Source: Rubrivirga sp. (GTDB lineage: Bacteria > Actinomycetota > Actinomycetes > S36-B12). From it: a stretch of 56,331 nucleotides of DNA. Location: assembly GCA_002729215.1 (NCBI GenBank), contig PBTV01000012.1, positions 8,183 through 64,513 of the forward strand. Reading direction: 5' to 3'. The notes below the pieces were generated by a model that made no database searches, had not been told where the DNA came from, and was given only the letters and a program-made list of their open reading frames with translations. Shown here piece after piece: positions 10,813-19,031 of the stretch (positions are counted from its first letter, which is position 1; the number at the start of each line of letters is the position of its first letter). A program made the position numbers and the translations under genes.

Positions 10813-11013
10813 ATGCCCGGTCAAGAGAATGCTGAATATCGCAAGGCGAATCGCCGTGATCAACACGACGAGGAGGCTCAGGCGCCGGCCGCGAAGGAAA
10901 CCGATAGCGCCCTCGACGGTGACGTCGATGCCATCCTCGACGAGATCGATGGTGTGCTCGAATCCAACGCTGAGGACTTTGTGAAGTCGTTTGTGCAAAA
11001 GGGCGGGCAGTGA
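10813..11013 (+). CDS. pup: prokaryotic ubiquitin-like protein Pup
   Basis: 66-residue, largely disordered tag attached through its C-terminus to lysines of target proteins. The charged N-terminal half, which threads into ARC, is followed by a helix-forming region ([20 protein letters not shown]) that binds the ARC coiled coil. It ends in QKGGQ, so Dop must deamidate the last glutamine before PafA can ligate it. The ATG lies 6 nt after a TAGCCT box with no ribosome-binding site, so it is probably leaderless. The stop overlaps the prcB start as GTGA. Confidence 0.97.
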   Translation: MPGQENAEYRKANRRDQHDEEAQAPAAKETDSALDGDVDAILDEIDGVLESNAEDFVKSFVQKGGQ

Positions 11014-11858
11014 GCCACGACTCCCCGTCTGCGTTCGGTTTGGTTGGAACCGCGTCCTTCACGGAGTTCTTGAACGCCTCGGGTAATGCGTCGACTGTCG
11101 GCCGATCGGCGGGGTCTGCTGCTACCGGTGTGTCGAACGGTCTCGACGCACCCCACGGAACAACGATCGTTGCGCTCGTCTGCCGCGACGGAGTTGTCAT
11201 GGCCGGCGATCGCCGAGCGACGATGGGCAACATCATCGCCCAGCGTGATGTACAGAAGGTCTTCGAAACTGACGCCTTCTCTCTTGTCGGTATTGCAGGC
11301 ACCGCTGGTCTCGCTGTCGAACTCGTACACCTTTTCCAGGTCGAACTCGAGCATTACGAAAAGATCGAAGGCACCCCGCTGTCGCTCGAAGGCAAGGCCA
11401 ACCGCCTGTCGTCACTGCTACGCGCGAATCTGGGTATGGCCATGCAGGGCCTTGCGGTGGTCCCGCTTTTGGCGGGATTCGATGCGACCCAGGAACGCGG
11501 GCGAATCTTCTCGTACGACGTCACGGGTGGGCGCTATGAGGAGCACGACTTTCACGGCGTCGGTTCGGGATCTTCCTTCGCCCGTGGTTCGCTGAAGAAG
11601 TTATTTCGCCCGGATGCCGACGCCGATGCTGCGGTCCGCGTGGCGTTGGAAGCCCTGTACGACGCCGCAGACGATGACAGTGCGACCAGTGGGCCCGACC
11701 TTGCACGACGTATTTTCCCGATGGTCTCCGTCGTCACCGCGTTGGGAGTCCAGCACATAGACGAGAGCCGGCTGGCACAGGATGTGGAGCGGATGATGGC
11801 GGAGCGACTCGGTCGTCCGGATGGACCTCACGCAAGCGTGACGGGGGATCCATCATGA
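11010..11858 (+). CDS. prcB: proteasome subunit beta PrcB
   Basis: Catalytic subunit of the 20S core. 282 residues including an N-terminal propeptide of about 50 residues. Cleavage between Gly50 and Thr51 in [13 protein letters not shown] would expose the catalytic Thr51. The conserved [14 protein letters not shown] carries the aspartate and arginine of the active site. The GTG start overlaps the pup stop by 4 bases, and its own stop overlaps the prcA start as ATGA. Coupled translation and stoichiometric assembly with PrcA are therefore expected. Confidence 0.97.
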   Translation: MSHDSPSAFGLVGTASFTEFLNASGNASTVGRSAGSAATGVSNGLDAPHGTTIVALVCRDGVVMAGDRRATMGNIIAQRDVQKVFETDAFSLVGIAGTAGLAVELVHLFQVELEHYEKIEGTPLSLEGKANRLSSLLRANLGMAMQGLAVVPLLAGFDATQERGRIFSYDVTGGRYEEHDFHGVGSGSSFARGSLKKLFRPDADADAAVRVALEALYDAADDDSATSGPDLARRIFPMVSVVTALGVQHIDESRLAQDVERMMAERLGRPDGPHASVTGDPS

Positions 11859-12550
11859 GTGTCCCGTTCTACGTTGCGCCAGAGCAGATCATGAAGGACA
11901 AGGCGGACTTTGCACGGAAGGGAATCGCCAGAGGACGCAGCGTCGTCGTCGTTCAGTGCACGCAAGGCGTCGTTTTCGTTGCCGAGAACCCGTCAAAGGC
12001 CTTGCACAAGATCAGCGAAATCTATGACCGAATCGGTTTCGCGGCGGTCGGCAAGTACAACGAGTTCGAAAACCTGCGCGTGGCCGGCATTCGTCTGGCT
12101 GACCTACGGGGTTACTCCTACGACCGGAGCGACGTGACTGGTCGTTCCCTGGCGAATGCCTATGCACAAACCCTCGGATCCATCTTCACCGAGACGGCAA
12201 AGCCGTATGAGGTCGAGATCGTGGTCGCGGAGGTCGGTGCGGATGAGTCCGCAGATCAGATGTACCGCCTCACCTTCGACGGCTCGGTGGCAGACGAACG
12301 CGGATTCGTCGCGATGGGGGGGTCGGCTGAGGCGATCGAGGGTGCGATGTCCGCCGTGTGGCAACCGAACCAGGATCTGGGGACGTCCCTGCACCAGGCG
12401 GTCACGGCACTGGGACAACACGGGACGGACGAGGACCGGTCATTGAGCGCGGATGACCTCGAGGTGGCCATATTGGACAGAACTCAACCCAGGCGCCTGT
12501 TCCACCGGTTGGAAGGCGATGAGCTAGCCGACCTGCTGCTGAGCGCCTAA
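11855..12550 (+). CDS. prcA: proteasome subunit alpha PrcA
   Basis: 231-residue alpha subunit that forms the outer rings of the 20S core and the gate opened by ARC. It starts [29 protein letters not shown] in full; the portion [20 protein letters not shown] is the alpha-type N-terminus. The core continues with [20 protein letters not shown]. It lacks the N-terminal catalytic threonine, as expected. Translation is coupled to prcB by an ATGA overlap. A 39-base gap with a promoter-like box separates it from pafA. Confidence 0.97.
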   Translation: MSVPFYVAPEQIMKDKADFARKGIARGRSVVVVQCTQGVVFVAENPSKALHKISEIYDRIGFAAVGKYNEFENLRVAGIRLADLRGYSYDRSDVTGRSLANAYAQTLGSIFTETAKPYEVEIVVAEVGADESADQMYRLTFDGSVADERGFVAMGGSAEAIEGAMSAVWQPNQDLGTSLHQAVTALGQHGTDEDRSLSADDLEVAILDRTQPRRLFHRLEGDELADLLLSA

Positions 12551-12577
12551 GGCTCTGCGTTTCGGGCGCGAAACTCA

Positions 12578-12583
12578 TACAGT
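12578..12583 (+). promoter_or_regulatory. -10 box (TACAGT) for leaderless pafA
   Basis: TACAGT ends 6 nt before the pafA ATG and no ribosome-binding site is present. This suggests separate, leaderless transcription of the Pup ligase. Confidence 0.5.
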
Positions 12584-12589
12584 GGTCGT

Positions 12590-13954
12590 ATGGATCGCCG
12601 CATTTTCGGAATTGAGACCGAATACGGCGTCACCTGCACCTTCCGGGGTCAGCGTCGACTGAGCCCTGACGAGGTAGCACGCTACTTGTTTCGGCGCGTC
12701 GTTGCGTGGGGAAGAAGCAGCAATGTCTTTCTGCGCAATGGGTCTCGGCTGTATCTGGATGTGGGCAGCCACCCCGAATACGCGACCGCGGAATGCGACA
12801 GCGTGCAGCAGTTGATCACGCATGATCGGGCTGGGGAACGGATCTTGGAAGGCTTGTGTGTGGATGCGGAGCAGCGGCTCCGCGAAGAGGGCATTGCTGG
12901 CGACATCTACCTGTTCAAGAACAACACCGACTCGGCGGGCAACTCCTACGGATGTCACGAGAACTTTCTCGTCGATCGCTCCACCGACTTTCTCGCCCTG
13001 GCGGAGGGGTTCATCCCGTTCCTTATTTCGCGTCAGATCATTACGGGCGCGGGTAAGGTTCTCAACACCCCTCGAGGTGCTCGCTACTGCGTAAGCCAGC
13101 GCGCAGACCACATCTGGGAAGGGGTATCCAGCGCAACGACGCGGTCCCGGCCCATCATCAACACCCGCGACGAGCCACACGCGGACGCTGACTTGTATCG
13201 CCGACTGCACGTCATCGTCGGAGATAGCAACATGAGCGAGACCACTGCAATGTTGAAAGTGGGAGCAGCCGACCTCGTGCTGCGCATGCTGGAGTCAGGT
13301 GCGGTGATGAGGGATCTGTCGTTCGAGAACCCCATTCGGGCCATCCGAGAAATCAGTCACGACACAACGGGTACGCGCACAGTCACCTTAAACAATGGTC
13401 GGGAGGTCACTGCATTGCAGATGCAGACCGAATACCTCGAGAAGGTGGCGCAATACGTCGATCGGCGTGGCTTAAGAGCCGACCCCATGATCGATCGGGT
13501 CATGGACTTGTGGGAGCGGGGCCTGAAGGCTGTGGAGGCGCAGGACTTCAGTGCAGTGGAAACTGAAATCGACTGGGTGATTAAGCAGCGGCTACTTGAT
13601 CGATACATGAAGAAGCATGATCTAGCGCTCGATGACGTCCGCATCGCTCAGCTCGATCTGGCTTATCACGACATTAGCCGTCAGCGTGGGTTGTTCTACT
13701 TGCTGGAACGCAAGGGCCTGGCAGCCCGCGTGACCAATGACGCCGAGGTATTCGAAGCGAAAGAAGTGCCGCCGCAAACAACTCGAGCCAAGTTGCGAGG
13801 CGACTTCGTGAAACGTGCCCAAGAGCGGCGGCGTGACTTCACCGTGGATTGGGTCCACCTGAAACTGAACGATCAGGCACAACGAACGGTTCTGTGCAAG
13901 GACCCCTTCGCGAATGTGGACGAGCGAGTCGAACGCCTACTTGCGAGCATGTGA
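12590..13954 (+). CDS. pafA: Pup-protein ligase PafA
   Basis: ATP-dependent ligase that joins the C-terminal glutamate of deamidated Pup to lysine side chains. 454 residues, a paralogue of Dop without the Dop loop. It has [16 protein letters not shown] at the N-terminus with the metal-binding glutamate, and [16 protein letters not shown] with the catalytic aspartate. It also has [18 protein letters not shown] and [19 protein letters not shown]. The C-terminal domain ends in [15 protein letters not shown]. The start is the ATG 6 nt after TACAGT. Confidence 0.97.
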   Translation: MDRRIFGIETEYGVTCTFRGQRRLSPDEVARYLFRRVVAWGRSSNVFLRNGSRLYLDVGSHPEYATAECDSVQQLITHDRAGERILEGLCVDAEQRLREEGIAGDIYLFKNNTDSAGNSYGCHENFLVDRSTDFLALAEGFIPFLISRQIITGAGKVLNTPRGARYCVSQRADHIWEGVSSATTRSRPIINTRDEPHADADLYRRLHVIVGDSNMSETTAMLKVGAADLVLRMLESGAVMRDLSFENPIRAIREISHDTTGTRTVTLNNGREVTALQMQTEYLEKVAQYVDRRGLRADPMIDRVMDLWERGLKAVEAQDFSAVETEIDWVIKQRLLDRYMKKHDLALDDVRIAQLDLAYHDISRQRGLFYLLERKGLAARVTNDAEVFEAKEVPPQTTRAKLRGDFVKRAQERRRDFTVDWVHLKLNDQAQRTVLCKDPFANVDERVERLLASM

Positions 13955-13966
13955 GTGGGAGTGGCG

Positions 13967-13972
13967 TAGCCT
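13967..13972 (+). promoter_or_regulatory. -10 box (TAGCCT) for the FKBP lipoprotein gene
   Basis: TAGCCT ends 6 nt before GTG 13979 but only 3 nt before the in-frame GTG at 13976. This favours the second GTG as the start of a leaderless message. Confidence 0.45.
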
Positions 13973-13978
13973 GCAGTG

Positions 13979-14554
13979 GTGAAAATCGTTCTTGGGGCAG
14001 CGGCCCTCGTGCTCATCTCCGCGACGGCATGCTCATCTGATTCCTCGGATGCCCCTGTCGCCACACCTGCGGCCGCGTCACAGACGTATCTGGTCACCGA
14101 CTGCGGCAATCCGGGGGAGCCGGTGACGGCGGATTCGGCGTCGGGGGCGTCCATCACGTCCGACGTATCGGTACTCGATGAGGACGTGCCGGTGGTGTAC
14201 GTGGCTGAGGGGGCCGCGCCCGTGAGTGACCTCATCACGGCGGAGTTGCGCGCCGGATCGGGTGATACGGCGGCACTCGATGACCTCATCACGGTCGAGT
14301 ATTGCGGCGTTGGCTTATCCACGGGAGCGTTGTTCGATGCGTCCTGGGCGCGCGGGACAGCCGCTACCTTCCCGCTGTCTCAAGGTCAGCTGATTCAAGG
14401 ATGGGTGGACGGTATCCCGGGCATGCAAGTGGGCGAGCGGCGCGTACTGCTGATCCCCAGTGACCTGGCCTATGGAGATTCGCCGCCACCTGGGATAGAG
14501 CCCGGGGAGACGCTGCTGTTCATCGTTGAATTGCGGGGTGTAGGTGCCGGGTAA
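13979..14554 (+). CDS. FKBP-type peptidyl-prolyl isomerase, probable lipoprotein
   Basis: About 191 residues. The N-terminus MKIVLGAAALVLISATACSS is a signal sequence with a possible lipidation cysteine at residue 18. The box ATAC is an imperfect lipobox, so export is likely and lipidation only probable. A low-complexity Ser/Ala/Thr linker follows. The C-terminal FKBP domain carries ITVEYCGVGLSTGALFDASW, IPGMQVGERRVLLIPSDLAYG and LLFIVELRG. It probably catalyses proline isomerisation of exported proteins. It is placed between pafA and a second FKBP gene, an order common near actinobacterial pafBC. Confidence 0.9.
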   Translation: MKIVLGAAALVLISATACSSDSSDAPVATPAAASQTYLVTDCGNPGEPVTADSASGASITSDVSVLDEDVPVVYVAEGAAPVSDLITAELRAGSGDTAALDDLITVEYCGVGLSTGALFDASWARGTAATFPLSQGQLIQGWVDGIPGMQVGERRVLLIPSDLAYGDSPPPGIEPGETLLFIVELRGVGAG

Positions 14555-14586
14555 TCAACCGTAGGAACCCTCGTAAAGGAGAGCTA

Positions 14587-14949
14587 GTGAACGAGAAGCC
14601 AGAGATCGACTTCATTGACGGGCCACCGCCCAACGAACTCGTCATCGATGACATCGTGGAGGGCAGCGGTTCTGCTGCGGTGGCTGGAGACACCGTCGAG
14701 GTTCACTATGTCGGTGTCGACTTCAGCACAGGTGAGCAGTTCGACGCGTCCTGGGATCGGGGGGAATCCATCGTCTTTCCCTTGTCTGGACTCATCGCGG
14801 GGTGGCAGGAGGGGATCCCGGGCATGAAGGTCGGCGGACGCCGTCAATTGGTGATCCCTCCGGAGCTCGCCTACGGCCCCGCCGGATCTGGGCACCGGCT
14901 CTCCGGCGCCACTTTGGTTTTCGTGATCGATCTTCTGGATGTCCGCTAG
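14587..14949 (+). CDS. FKBP-type peptidyl-prolyl isomerase
   Basis: 120-residue single-domain cytoplasmic FKBP without a signal peptide. It carries VEVHYVGVDFSTGEQFDASW, GWQEGIPGMKVGGRRQLVIP, ELAYGPAGSGHRLSGATLVF and the final VIDLLDVR, a complete FKBP fold. GTG start with AAAGGAG at optimal spacing. It lies 32 bases after the lipoprotein FKBP, and its last 11 bases overlap the start of pafB, so they are likely co-transcribed. Confidence 0.95.
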   Translation: MNEKPEIDFIDGPPPNELVIDDIVEGSGSAAVAGDTVEVHYVGVDFSTGEQFDASWDRGESIVFPLSGLIAGWQEGIPGMKVGGRRQLVIPPELAYGPAGSGHRLSGATLVFVIDLLDVR

Positions 14950-15919
14950 CTCGCAGGTGACGCGCACAGAGCGTCTCCTCAACCTGGTCATCGCCCTAAT
15001 GGCGGCGCGCTCACCGATCTCGCGCCAAGCCGTCCAATTGAGCGTCGTTGGGTATGACCCTTCGGCATCGACGGCTGCCTTTGAGCGAATGTTCGAGCGG
15101 GACAAAGATGAATTGCGATCCATGGGCATACCCATCGAGACGATCGCGGATGCGCACGGTGAGGTGCTGGGGTACCTGATCGACACCGCTGAGTACGCGA
15201 CCCGGGACGTCTCGTTCGACGCCAATGAACTGTTGGCCTTGAATTTGGCAGCATTGGTGTGGGACGACGCCATCTTGCGTGCGACCGCGACCACGGCGGT
15301 GCGCAAGCTCGAGTCGACCGGAGCGGTCCCCACTCTCGTATCGGAGCCCGCAGCGATCCCGAGCTTCGCCCACGTGAGCGCCAGCGATGCAGCCCTGTTG
15401 CCGCTTATGCGTTCTGTGCGAGATCAAAAGGTCGTTCGATTCTCCTATCGCAAGCCCGAGGGGACCGAATCCAGCAGACGCGTCGATCCTTGGACGTTGC
15501 ACGCCGACGACGGCCGCTGGTATCTCAGTGGGTGGGATCACGAACGCGGAAGTGCGCGTACCTTTCGGGTTTCCCGCATCGAGGGATCGGTCACCGTGAC
15601 CGCAGAGTCCAGCACGACCGAGCGGCCCGCGGCGCCAGCGGTAGATGCCGAAGACTCCGAGGATGATCTAGAGATCGGTTTCGTGCTTCCGGCACGGCAA
15701 GGGGCGGAGTTGCGGCGCCACCCGACCTTTCGTCCAGCGCCACCCGACCTTTCGTCCAGCGGTTCTGACATGGGCTCGGTGTGCACCATCCGTGATTCGT
15801 CAAGGCGGGCGCTATCTCTGCTGTGGCGCGCAGGGCCGGACGTGTATCCGGTGTTCCCCCAGGACGTAGTCTCCGCGTTCCGCCGAGGACTCGAAGAACT
15901 GGAAGCCGACCACTCATGA
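14939..15919 (+). CDS. pafB: WYL-domain regulator PafB
   Basis: Partner of PafC in the heterodimeric activator of the LexA-independent DNA-damage response known from mycobacteria. 326 residues. An N-terminal winged helix (RTERLLNLVIALMAARSPIS, about residues 9-60) is followed by a WYL domain with VRFSYRKPEG and DDGRWYLSGWDHERG. The C-terminal WCX-type part is RALSLLWRAGPDVYPVFPQD. A 22-bp tandem duplication at 15715-15761 sits in the linker before the C-terminal part and is read in two different frames (HPTFRPA, then PPDLSSS). The protein stays in frame afterwards. The stop overlaps pafC as ATGA. Confidence 0.93.
   Translation: MSASSQVTRTERLLNLVIALMAARSPISRQAVQLSVVGYDPSASTAAFERMFERDKDELRSMGIPIETIADAHGEVLGYLIDTAEYATRDVSFDANELLALNLAALVWDDAILRATATTAVRKLESTGAVPTLVSEPAAIPSFAHVSASDAALLPLMRSVRDQKVVRFSYRKPEGTESSRRVDPWTLHADDGRWYLSGWDHERGSARTFRVSRIEGSVTVTAESSTTERPAAPAVDAEDSEDDLEIGFVLPARQGAELRRHPTFRPAPPDLSSSGSDMGSVCTIRDSSRRALSLLWRAGPDVYPVFPQDVVSAFRRGLEELEADHS
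15715..15761 (+). repeat. 22-bp tandem duplication inside pafB
   Basis: The sequence CCACCCGACCTTTCGTCCAG recurs with a period of 22 bases (copies at 15715-15739 and 15737-15761 when the shared 25-base match is counted). Because 22 is not a multiple of three, the two copies are translated in different frames, yet the pafB frame is intact after it. Confidence 0.9.
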
Positions 15920-16872
15920 GTGAGACCGCTCCCGAGAGACTGTCCAGGCTCTTGGCCCTTGTCCCGTGGCTGCGGGCGCACGATGGGATCACCATCGCTG
16001 AGGCTGCTTCGCACTTTCAGATCTCCGAGGAACAACTCTCCAAGGATCTGTGGCAGTTGATCGTGTGTGGGATTCCCGGATACGGACCGGACCAGCTCGT
16101 CGACATACAGTTCTGGGACGACGACCGCATCCACGTCCTCGATCCCATTACGTTGGAAAGGCCCTTGCGTCTCACGGGTGAAGAGGTCGCCGCCCTGCAT
16201 CTGGGCCTGAGGGTTCTGAATAACCTTCCGGGTGCCCAGGCGCAACACTCCATTCTCTCGGCGATGGTCAAGTTGGAGGCCCTTGGAGAACCCACGCTCA
16301 CGCTCGACATCACGATGGCCGATCAATCGTCTCTTATCGCAACGTTGGATGACGCAATATCCCACGGGTCAGTGGTGGAAATTGAGTACGCATCTGGACA
16401 CGCGGACGTCATTGAGATGCGTCGCATCCAACCGCGCAGCAGTTTTTCTGTCGATGGATTCGTGTACGTGCATGCCTGGTGTTTTCTTGCAGACGACGTG
16501 AGAACCTTTCGAACAGACAGAATCGTCTCCTGCTCGCCGGCTCTCGACGATGCGCCGCCTAGCGCCCCGGCAGGTGAGGACCCTCCGGCACTTCGGCGCG
16601 ACCCAGAGAACATGAGTACAGCGTTGATTCACATAGCCCCCGAAGCGTTTTGGATTTTGGACTCTGAACCTGTGGTGCAGGCACCCGAGACATCTGCGGA
16701 AGGTGCGGGTGAGGACCCGGAGGATGGCGTCTTTGCGGAAATCCGCTACGCCTCGGATAATTGGCTCGCGCGGTGGGTGATGGGACACGCGGGCATGGTG
16801 TCCGTTGTCGAACCGGTGGAGGTACGGAGTCTAGTTCGACAGGCTGCCCATTCCCGGCTGCATCCCGGCTAA
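15916..16872 (+). CDS. pafC: WYL-domain regulator PafC
   Basis: 318 residues, second subunit of the PafBC transcriptional activator. It starts MSETAPERLSRLLALVPWLR with an N-terminal winged helix (to about residue 60). The middle region ERPLRLTGEEVAALHLGLRV is followed by a WYL-type domain around VVEIEYASGHADVIEMRRI. The C-terminal segment ends LVRQAAHSRLHPG. The open frame extends upstream, but ATG 15916 overlaps the pafB stop as ATGA and gives the family N-terminus. The stop codon lies within a TAACAT box that may be the tatA promoter. Confidence 0.93.
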   Translation: MSETAPERLSRLLALVPWLRAHDGITIAEAASHFQISEEQLSKDLWQLIVCGIPGYGPDQLVDIQFWDDDRIHVLDPITLERPLRLTGEEVAALHLGLRVLNNLPGAQAQHSILSAMVKLEALGEPTLTLDITMADQSSLIATLDDAISHGSVVEIEYASGHADVIEMRRIQPRSSFSVDGFVYVHAWCFLADDVRTFRTDRIVSCSPALDDAPPSAPAGEDPPALRRDPENMSTALIHIAPEAFWILDSEPVVQAPETSAEGAGEDPEDGVFAEIRYASDNWLARWVMGHAGMVSVVEPVEVRSLVRQAAHSRLHPG

Positions 16873-16875
16873 CAT
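16870..16875 (+). promoter_or_regulatory. candidate -10 box (TAACAT) for tatAC
   Basis: TAACAT overlaps the pafC stop codon and would start transcription near 16882. This leaves a leader of about 39 nt with GAAGGAG before the tatA ATG. Confidence 0.35.
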
Positions 16876-16920
16876 GGGGGGGCACGCTCCCACCCGCGCG
16901 CAATCGAAGGAGCCTGGACA

Positions 16921-17232
16921 ATGCCTAACTTGCGATGGCAGGAACTGCTCATCATCGTCGCCCTGGTGCTGTTGCTGTTCGGCGCCAAGCGCCTTCCGGA
17001 CGCTGCTCGTGGCCTGGGACGGTCGCTACGCATTTTCAAGGCTGAGACCAAGGGGCTCGTCGATGGGGAAGAGGACGAGGAATCCTCGGCTGATGCCTCG
17101 GGCAGCAACTCTGCCCAGCCACCTGCACCACCGAGCGCAATTGAGTCGCCCTCGCGCGACGCACCCCCAGCCAACTCCGAACCCATCGAACACGATTCTG
17201 GTGAGCGTTCCACGGAAACCAACAACGGCTAA
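16921..17232 (+). CDS. tatA: Sec-independent translocase subunit TatA
   Basis: 103-residue single-pass membrane protein that forms the variable pore component of the twin-arginine translocase. It starts [20 protein letters not shown], a transmembrane helix with the short periplasmic N-terminus. The conserved [20 protein letters not shown] hinge and amphipathic helix follow. The tail is acidic and rich in Ser, Ala and Pro. A strong GAAGGAG site precedes the ATG. tatC starts 8 bases after the stop. Confidence 0.96.
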   Translation: MPNLRWQELLIIVALVLLLFGAKRLPDAARGLGRSLRIFKAETKGLVDGEEDEESSADASGSNSAQPPAPPSAIESPSRDAPPANSEPIEHDSGERSTETNNG

Positions 17233-17240
17233 GCGCCCCT

Positions 17241-18077
17241 GTGGCAGTACAAGAGCAGGGCAATGAACAAAAGGCGGCAATGCCGCTCACCGAACATCTA
17301 CGTGAGTTGCGCTCCCGTCTGGTTAAGTCGGGAATCGCCGTCGTTGTCGGCATGGTGGGTGGCTGGATCGCCTATCCGACGATTTTCGAACTACTAAGTC
17401 AGCCGTTCGAGGGCGCTGTCGAGCAGGCGCAAGCAGAGGGTCGCGATGTCACCCTGGCCCTGACCGGGGTCACAGACCCCTTCATCTTGCAGCTGCAAGT
17501 CGCGGCTATCGCGGGAATAGTTCTGGCATCACCGGTGTGGCTCTATCAGCTCTGGCGATTTGTCACGCCCGGGTTGCACAAGCACGAGAAGCGATGGGGG
17601 ATCGCGTTTGTTGCGGTTGCTTTTCCATTGTTCCTCGCCGGCACTGCCCTTGCGTATTTCGTGCTTCCGTTCGGGCTCGAAATTCTTCTGGGATTCACAC
17701 CAGAGAATGTAGAGAACATCGTGTCCGTCGATCGATATCTCCGATTCTTCATCCGAACGGTGATCGTCTTCGGAGTTGGCTTTCTGACACCACTGTTCAT
17801 CGTCACGTTGAATTTCGCGGGAATCCTGACGGGCAAGCGCCTCATGTCGTGGTGGCGGTGGATCATCTTCGTGGTCTTCATTTTCGCGGCCATCGCCACG
17901 CCGACGGGCGATCCCATCAACCTCGTGTTGTTGGCTGGGCCCATCCTCATGCTGGTTGTGATCGCCGTCGGAATTGCTCTTCTCAATGACCGGCGTCGAG
18001 CCCGACGAGGTCTCGGTGAACCGGACTACCGTGAATGGGACGACGATGAAGCCTCACCCATTGCTGAGAATCCGTGA
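17241..18077 (+). CDS. tatC: Sec-independent translocase subunit TatC
   Basis: 278-residue receptor subunit that binds twin-arginine signal peptides. It has six predicted membrane helices and the conserved N-terminal MPLTEHLRELRSRLVKSG. The TGVTDPFILQLQVA loop and the FVTPGLHKHEKRW segment are also present. GTG at 17241 adds 13 residues ahead of the MPLTEHL methionine, which is an alternative start. The GTGA overlap with the lipid-kinase gene downstream suggests an operon tatA-tatC-dagK-helY. Confidence 0.95.
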   Translation: MAVQEQGNEQKAAMPLTEHLRELRSRLVKSGIAVVVGMVGGWIAYPTIFELLSQPFEGAVEQAQAEGRDVTLALTGVTDPFILQLQVAAIAGIVLASPVWLYQLWRFVTPGLHKHEKRWGIAFVAVAFPLFLAGTALAYFVLPFGLEILLGFTPENVENIVSVDRYLRFFIRTVIVFGVGFLTPLFIVTLNFAGILTGKRLMSWWRWIIFVVFIFAAIATPTGDPINLVLLAGPILMLVVIAVGIALLNDRRRARRGLGEPDYREWDDDEASPIAENP

Positions 18078-19021
18078 TCAAGATCATCGTGAACCCCACC
18101 GCAGGTGGGGGGCGTGCGGTTGACCAAGCGAGCACTTTGGCTCGAGCGTGCGCCGATGCGGGTATGTCTGTGCACGTGCACGTCGCTTCGAATCGAGACG
18201 ATACCGTGCGGACCGCCATGGAGACAGCTTCCCGCGGCCTTGTCATTGCCTGCGGTGGGGATGGCACCGTGCACGATTGCCTTCAAGGCGTGATGCGGGC
18301 CGATGTGGCTTCGCCTCGCCTTGCCATCTGGCCCGTGGGCACCGGAAACGACATTGATCGCGGCCTGCACCTGACGAACGCGGAAACGGATTCGACCGAC
18401 GCAGACGCTGAGGGCCAGCCCGAGACTCTCGTGTCGCCCAGCGACGTTTTCGCCGACGCGGTTGCCGATGAGCGATATCGCGCGGTTGACGTGGGCTCGG
18501 TGCAGTGCGGGGACGGTGAACCCCAATATTTCCTTGGGGTTCTCTCGTGCGGGTTTGACTCGGATGTCAACGAGCGCGCCAATGCCATGCCGTCGCGAGT
18601 GGGAAAGGCTCGATACCTGCTGGGCGTCGCCCGGGAATTGCCGACTTTTCGCCCCCGTTGGTACTCCATCGATAGCGATGGTGATGATTGCAGCATGGCG
18701 GGCATGGTGCTAGCCATCGGCAACGGACCCGCCTACGGATCGGGCATGTTGGTGTGTCCGGCGGCGGATATGGCCGACGGACTGCTGGACGTGACCTTGG
18801 TAACGAACGCTCCCAAGAGAACGTTCGTCTCGGTTTTGCCCCGCGTGTACTCCGGTCGCCATATCGACCATCCGTCGGTGACATCGTGGACAGCCGAACG
18901 GCTTCGGATAGATGCGCCGGACTCGATTGTGTACGCCGACGGCGAACGAATCGGACCCCTGCCCGCAACGGTCGCCCTCAGCCACCGCGCCCTGGAGGTG
19001 TTGGACGTCTACCACGCCTAA
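18074..19021 (+). CDS. diacylglycerol/sphingosine kinase-like lipid kinase
   Basis: 315-residue protein of the DAGK catalytic family (YegS/BmrU/DgkB type), which phosphorylates lipids such as diacylglycerol. Motifs are IIVNPTAGGGRA at the N-terminus, VIACGGDGTVHDCLQG near residue 60 with the nucleotide-binding GGDGT, and LAIWPVGTGNDIDRGL. A beta-rich C-terminal domain carries YADGERIGPLP. The lipid substrate is not determined by sequence. The GTG start overlaps the tatC stop. Confidence 0.9.
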   Translation: MIKIIVNPTAGGGRAVDQASTLARACADAGMSVHVHVASNRDDTVRTAMETASRGLVIACGGDGTVHDCLQGVMRADVASPRLAIWPVGTGNDIDRGLHLTNAETDSTDADAEGQPETLVSPSDVFADAVADERYRAVDVGSVQCGDGEPQYFLGVLSCGFDSDVNERANAMPSRVGKARYLLGVARELPTFRPRWYSIDSDGDDCSMAGMVLAIGNGPAYGSGMLVCPAADMADGLLDVTLVTNAPKRTFVSVLPRVYSGRHIDHPSVTSWTAERLRIDAPDSIVYADGERIGPLPATVALSHRALEVLDVYHA

Positions 19022-19031
19022 GGTGGCCGCT

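Noticed and set aside
9275-13954. Possible recent duplication of dop and pafA
   Set aside because: They are ancient paralogues with a Dop-specific loop in one and not in the other; similarity is the family's, not a local duplication.
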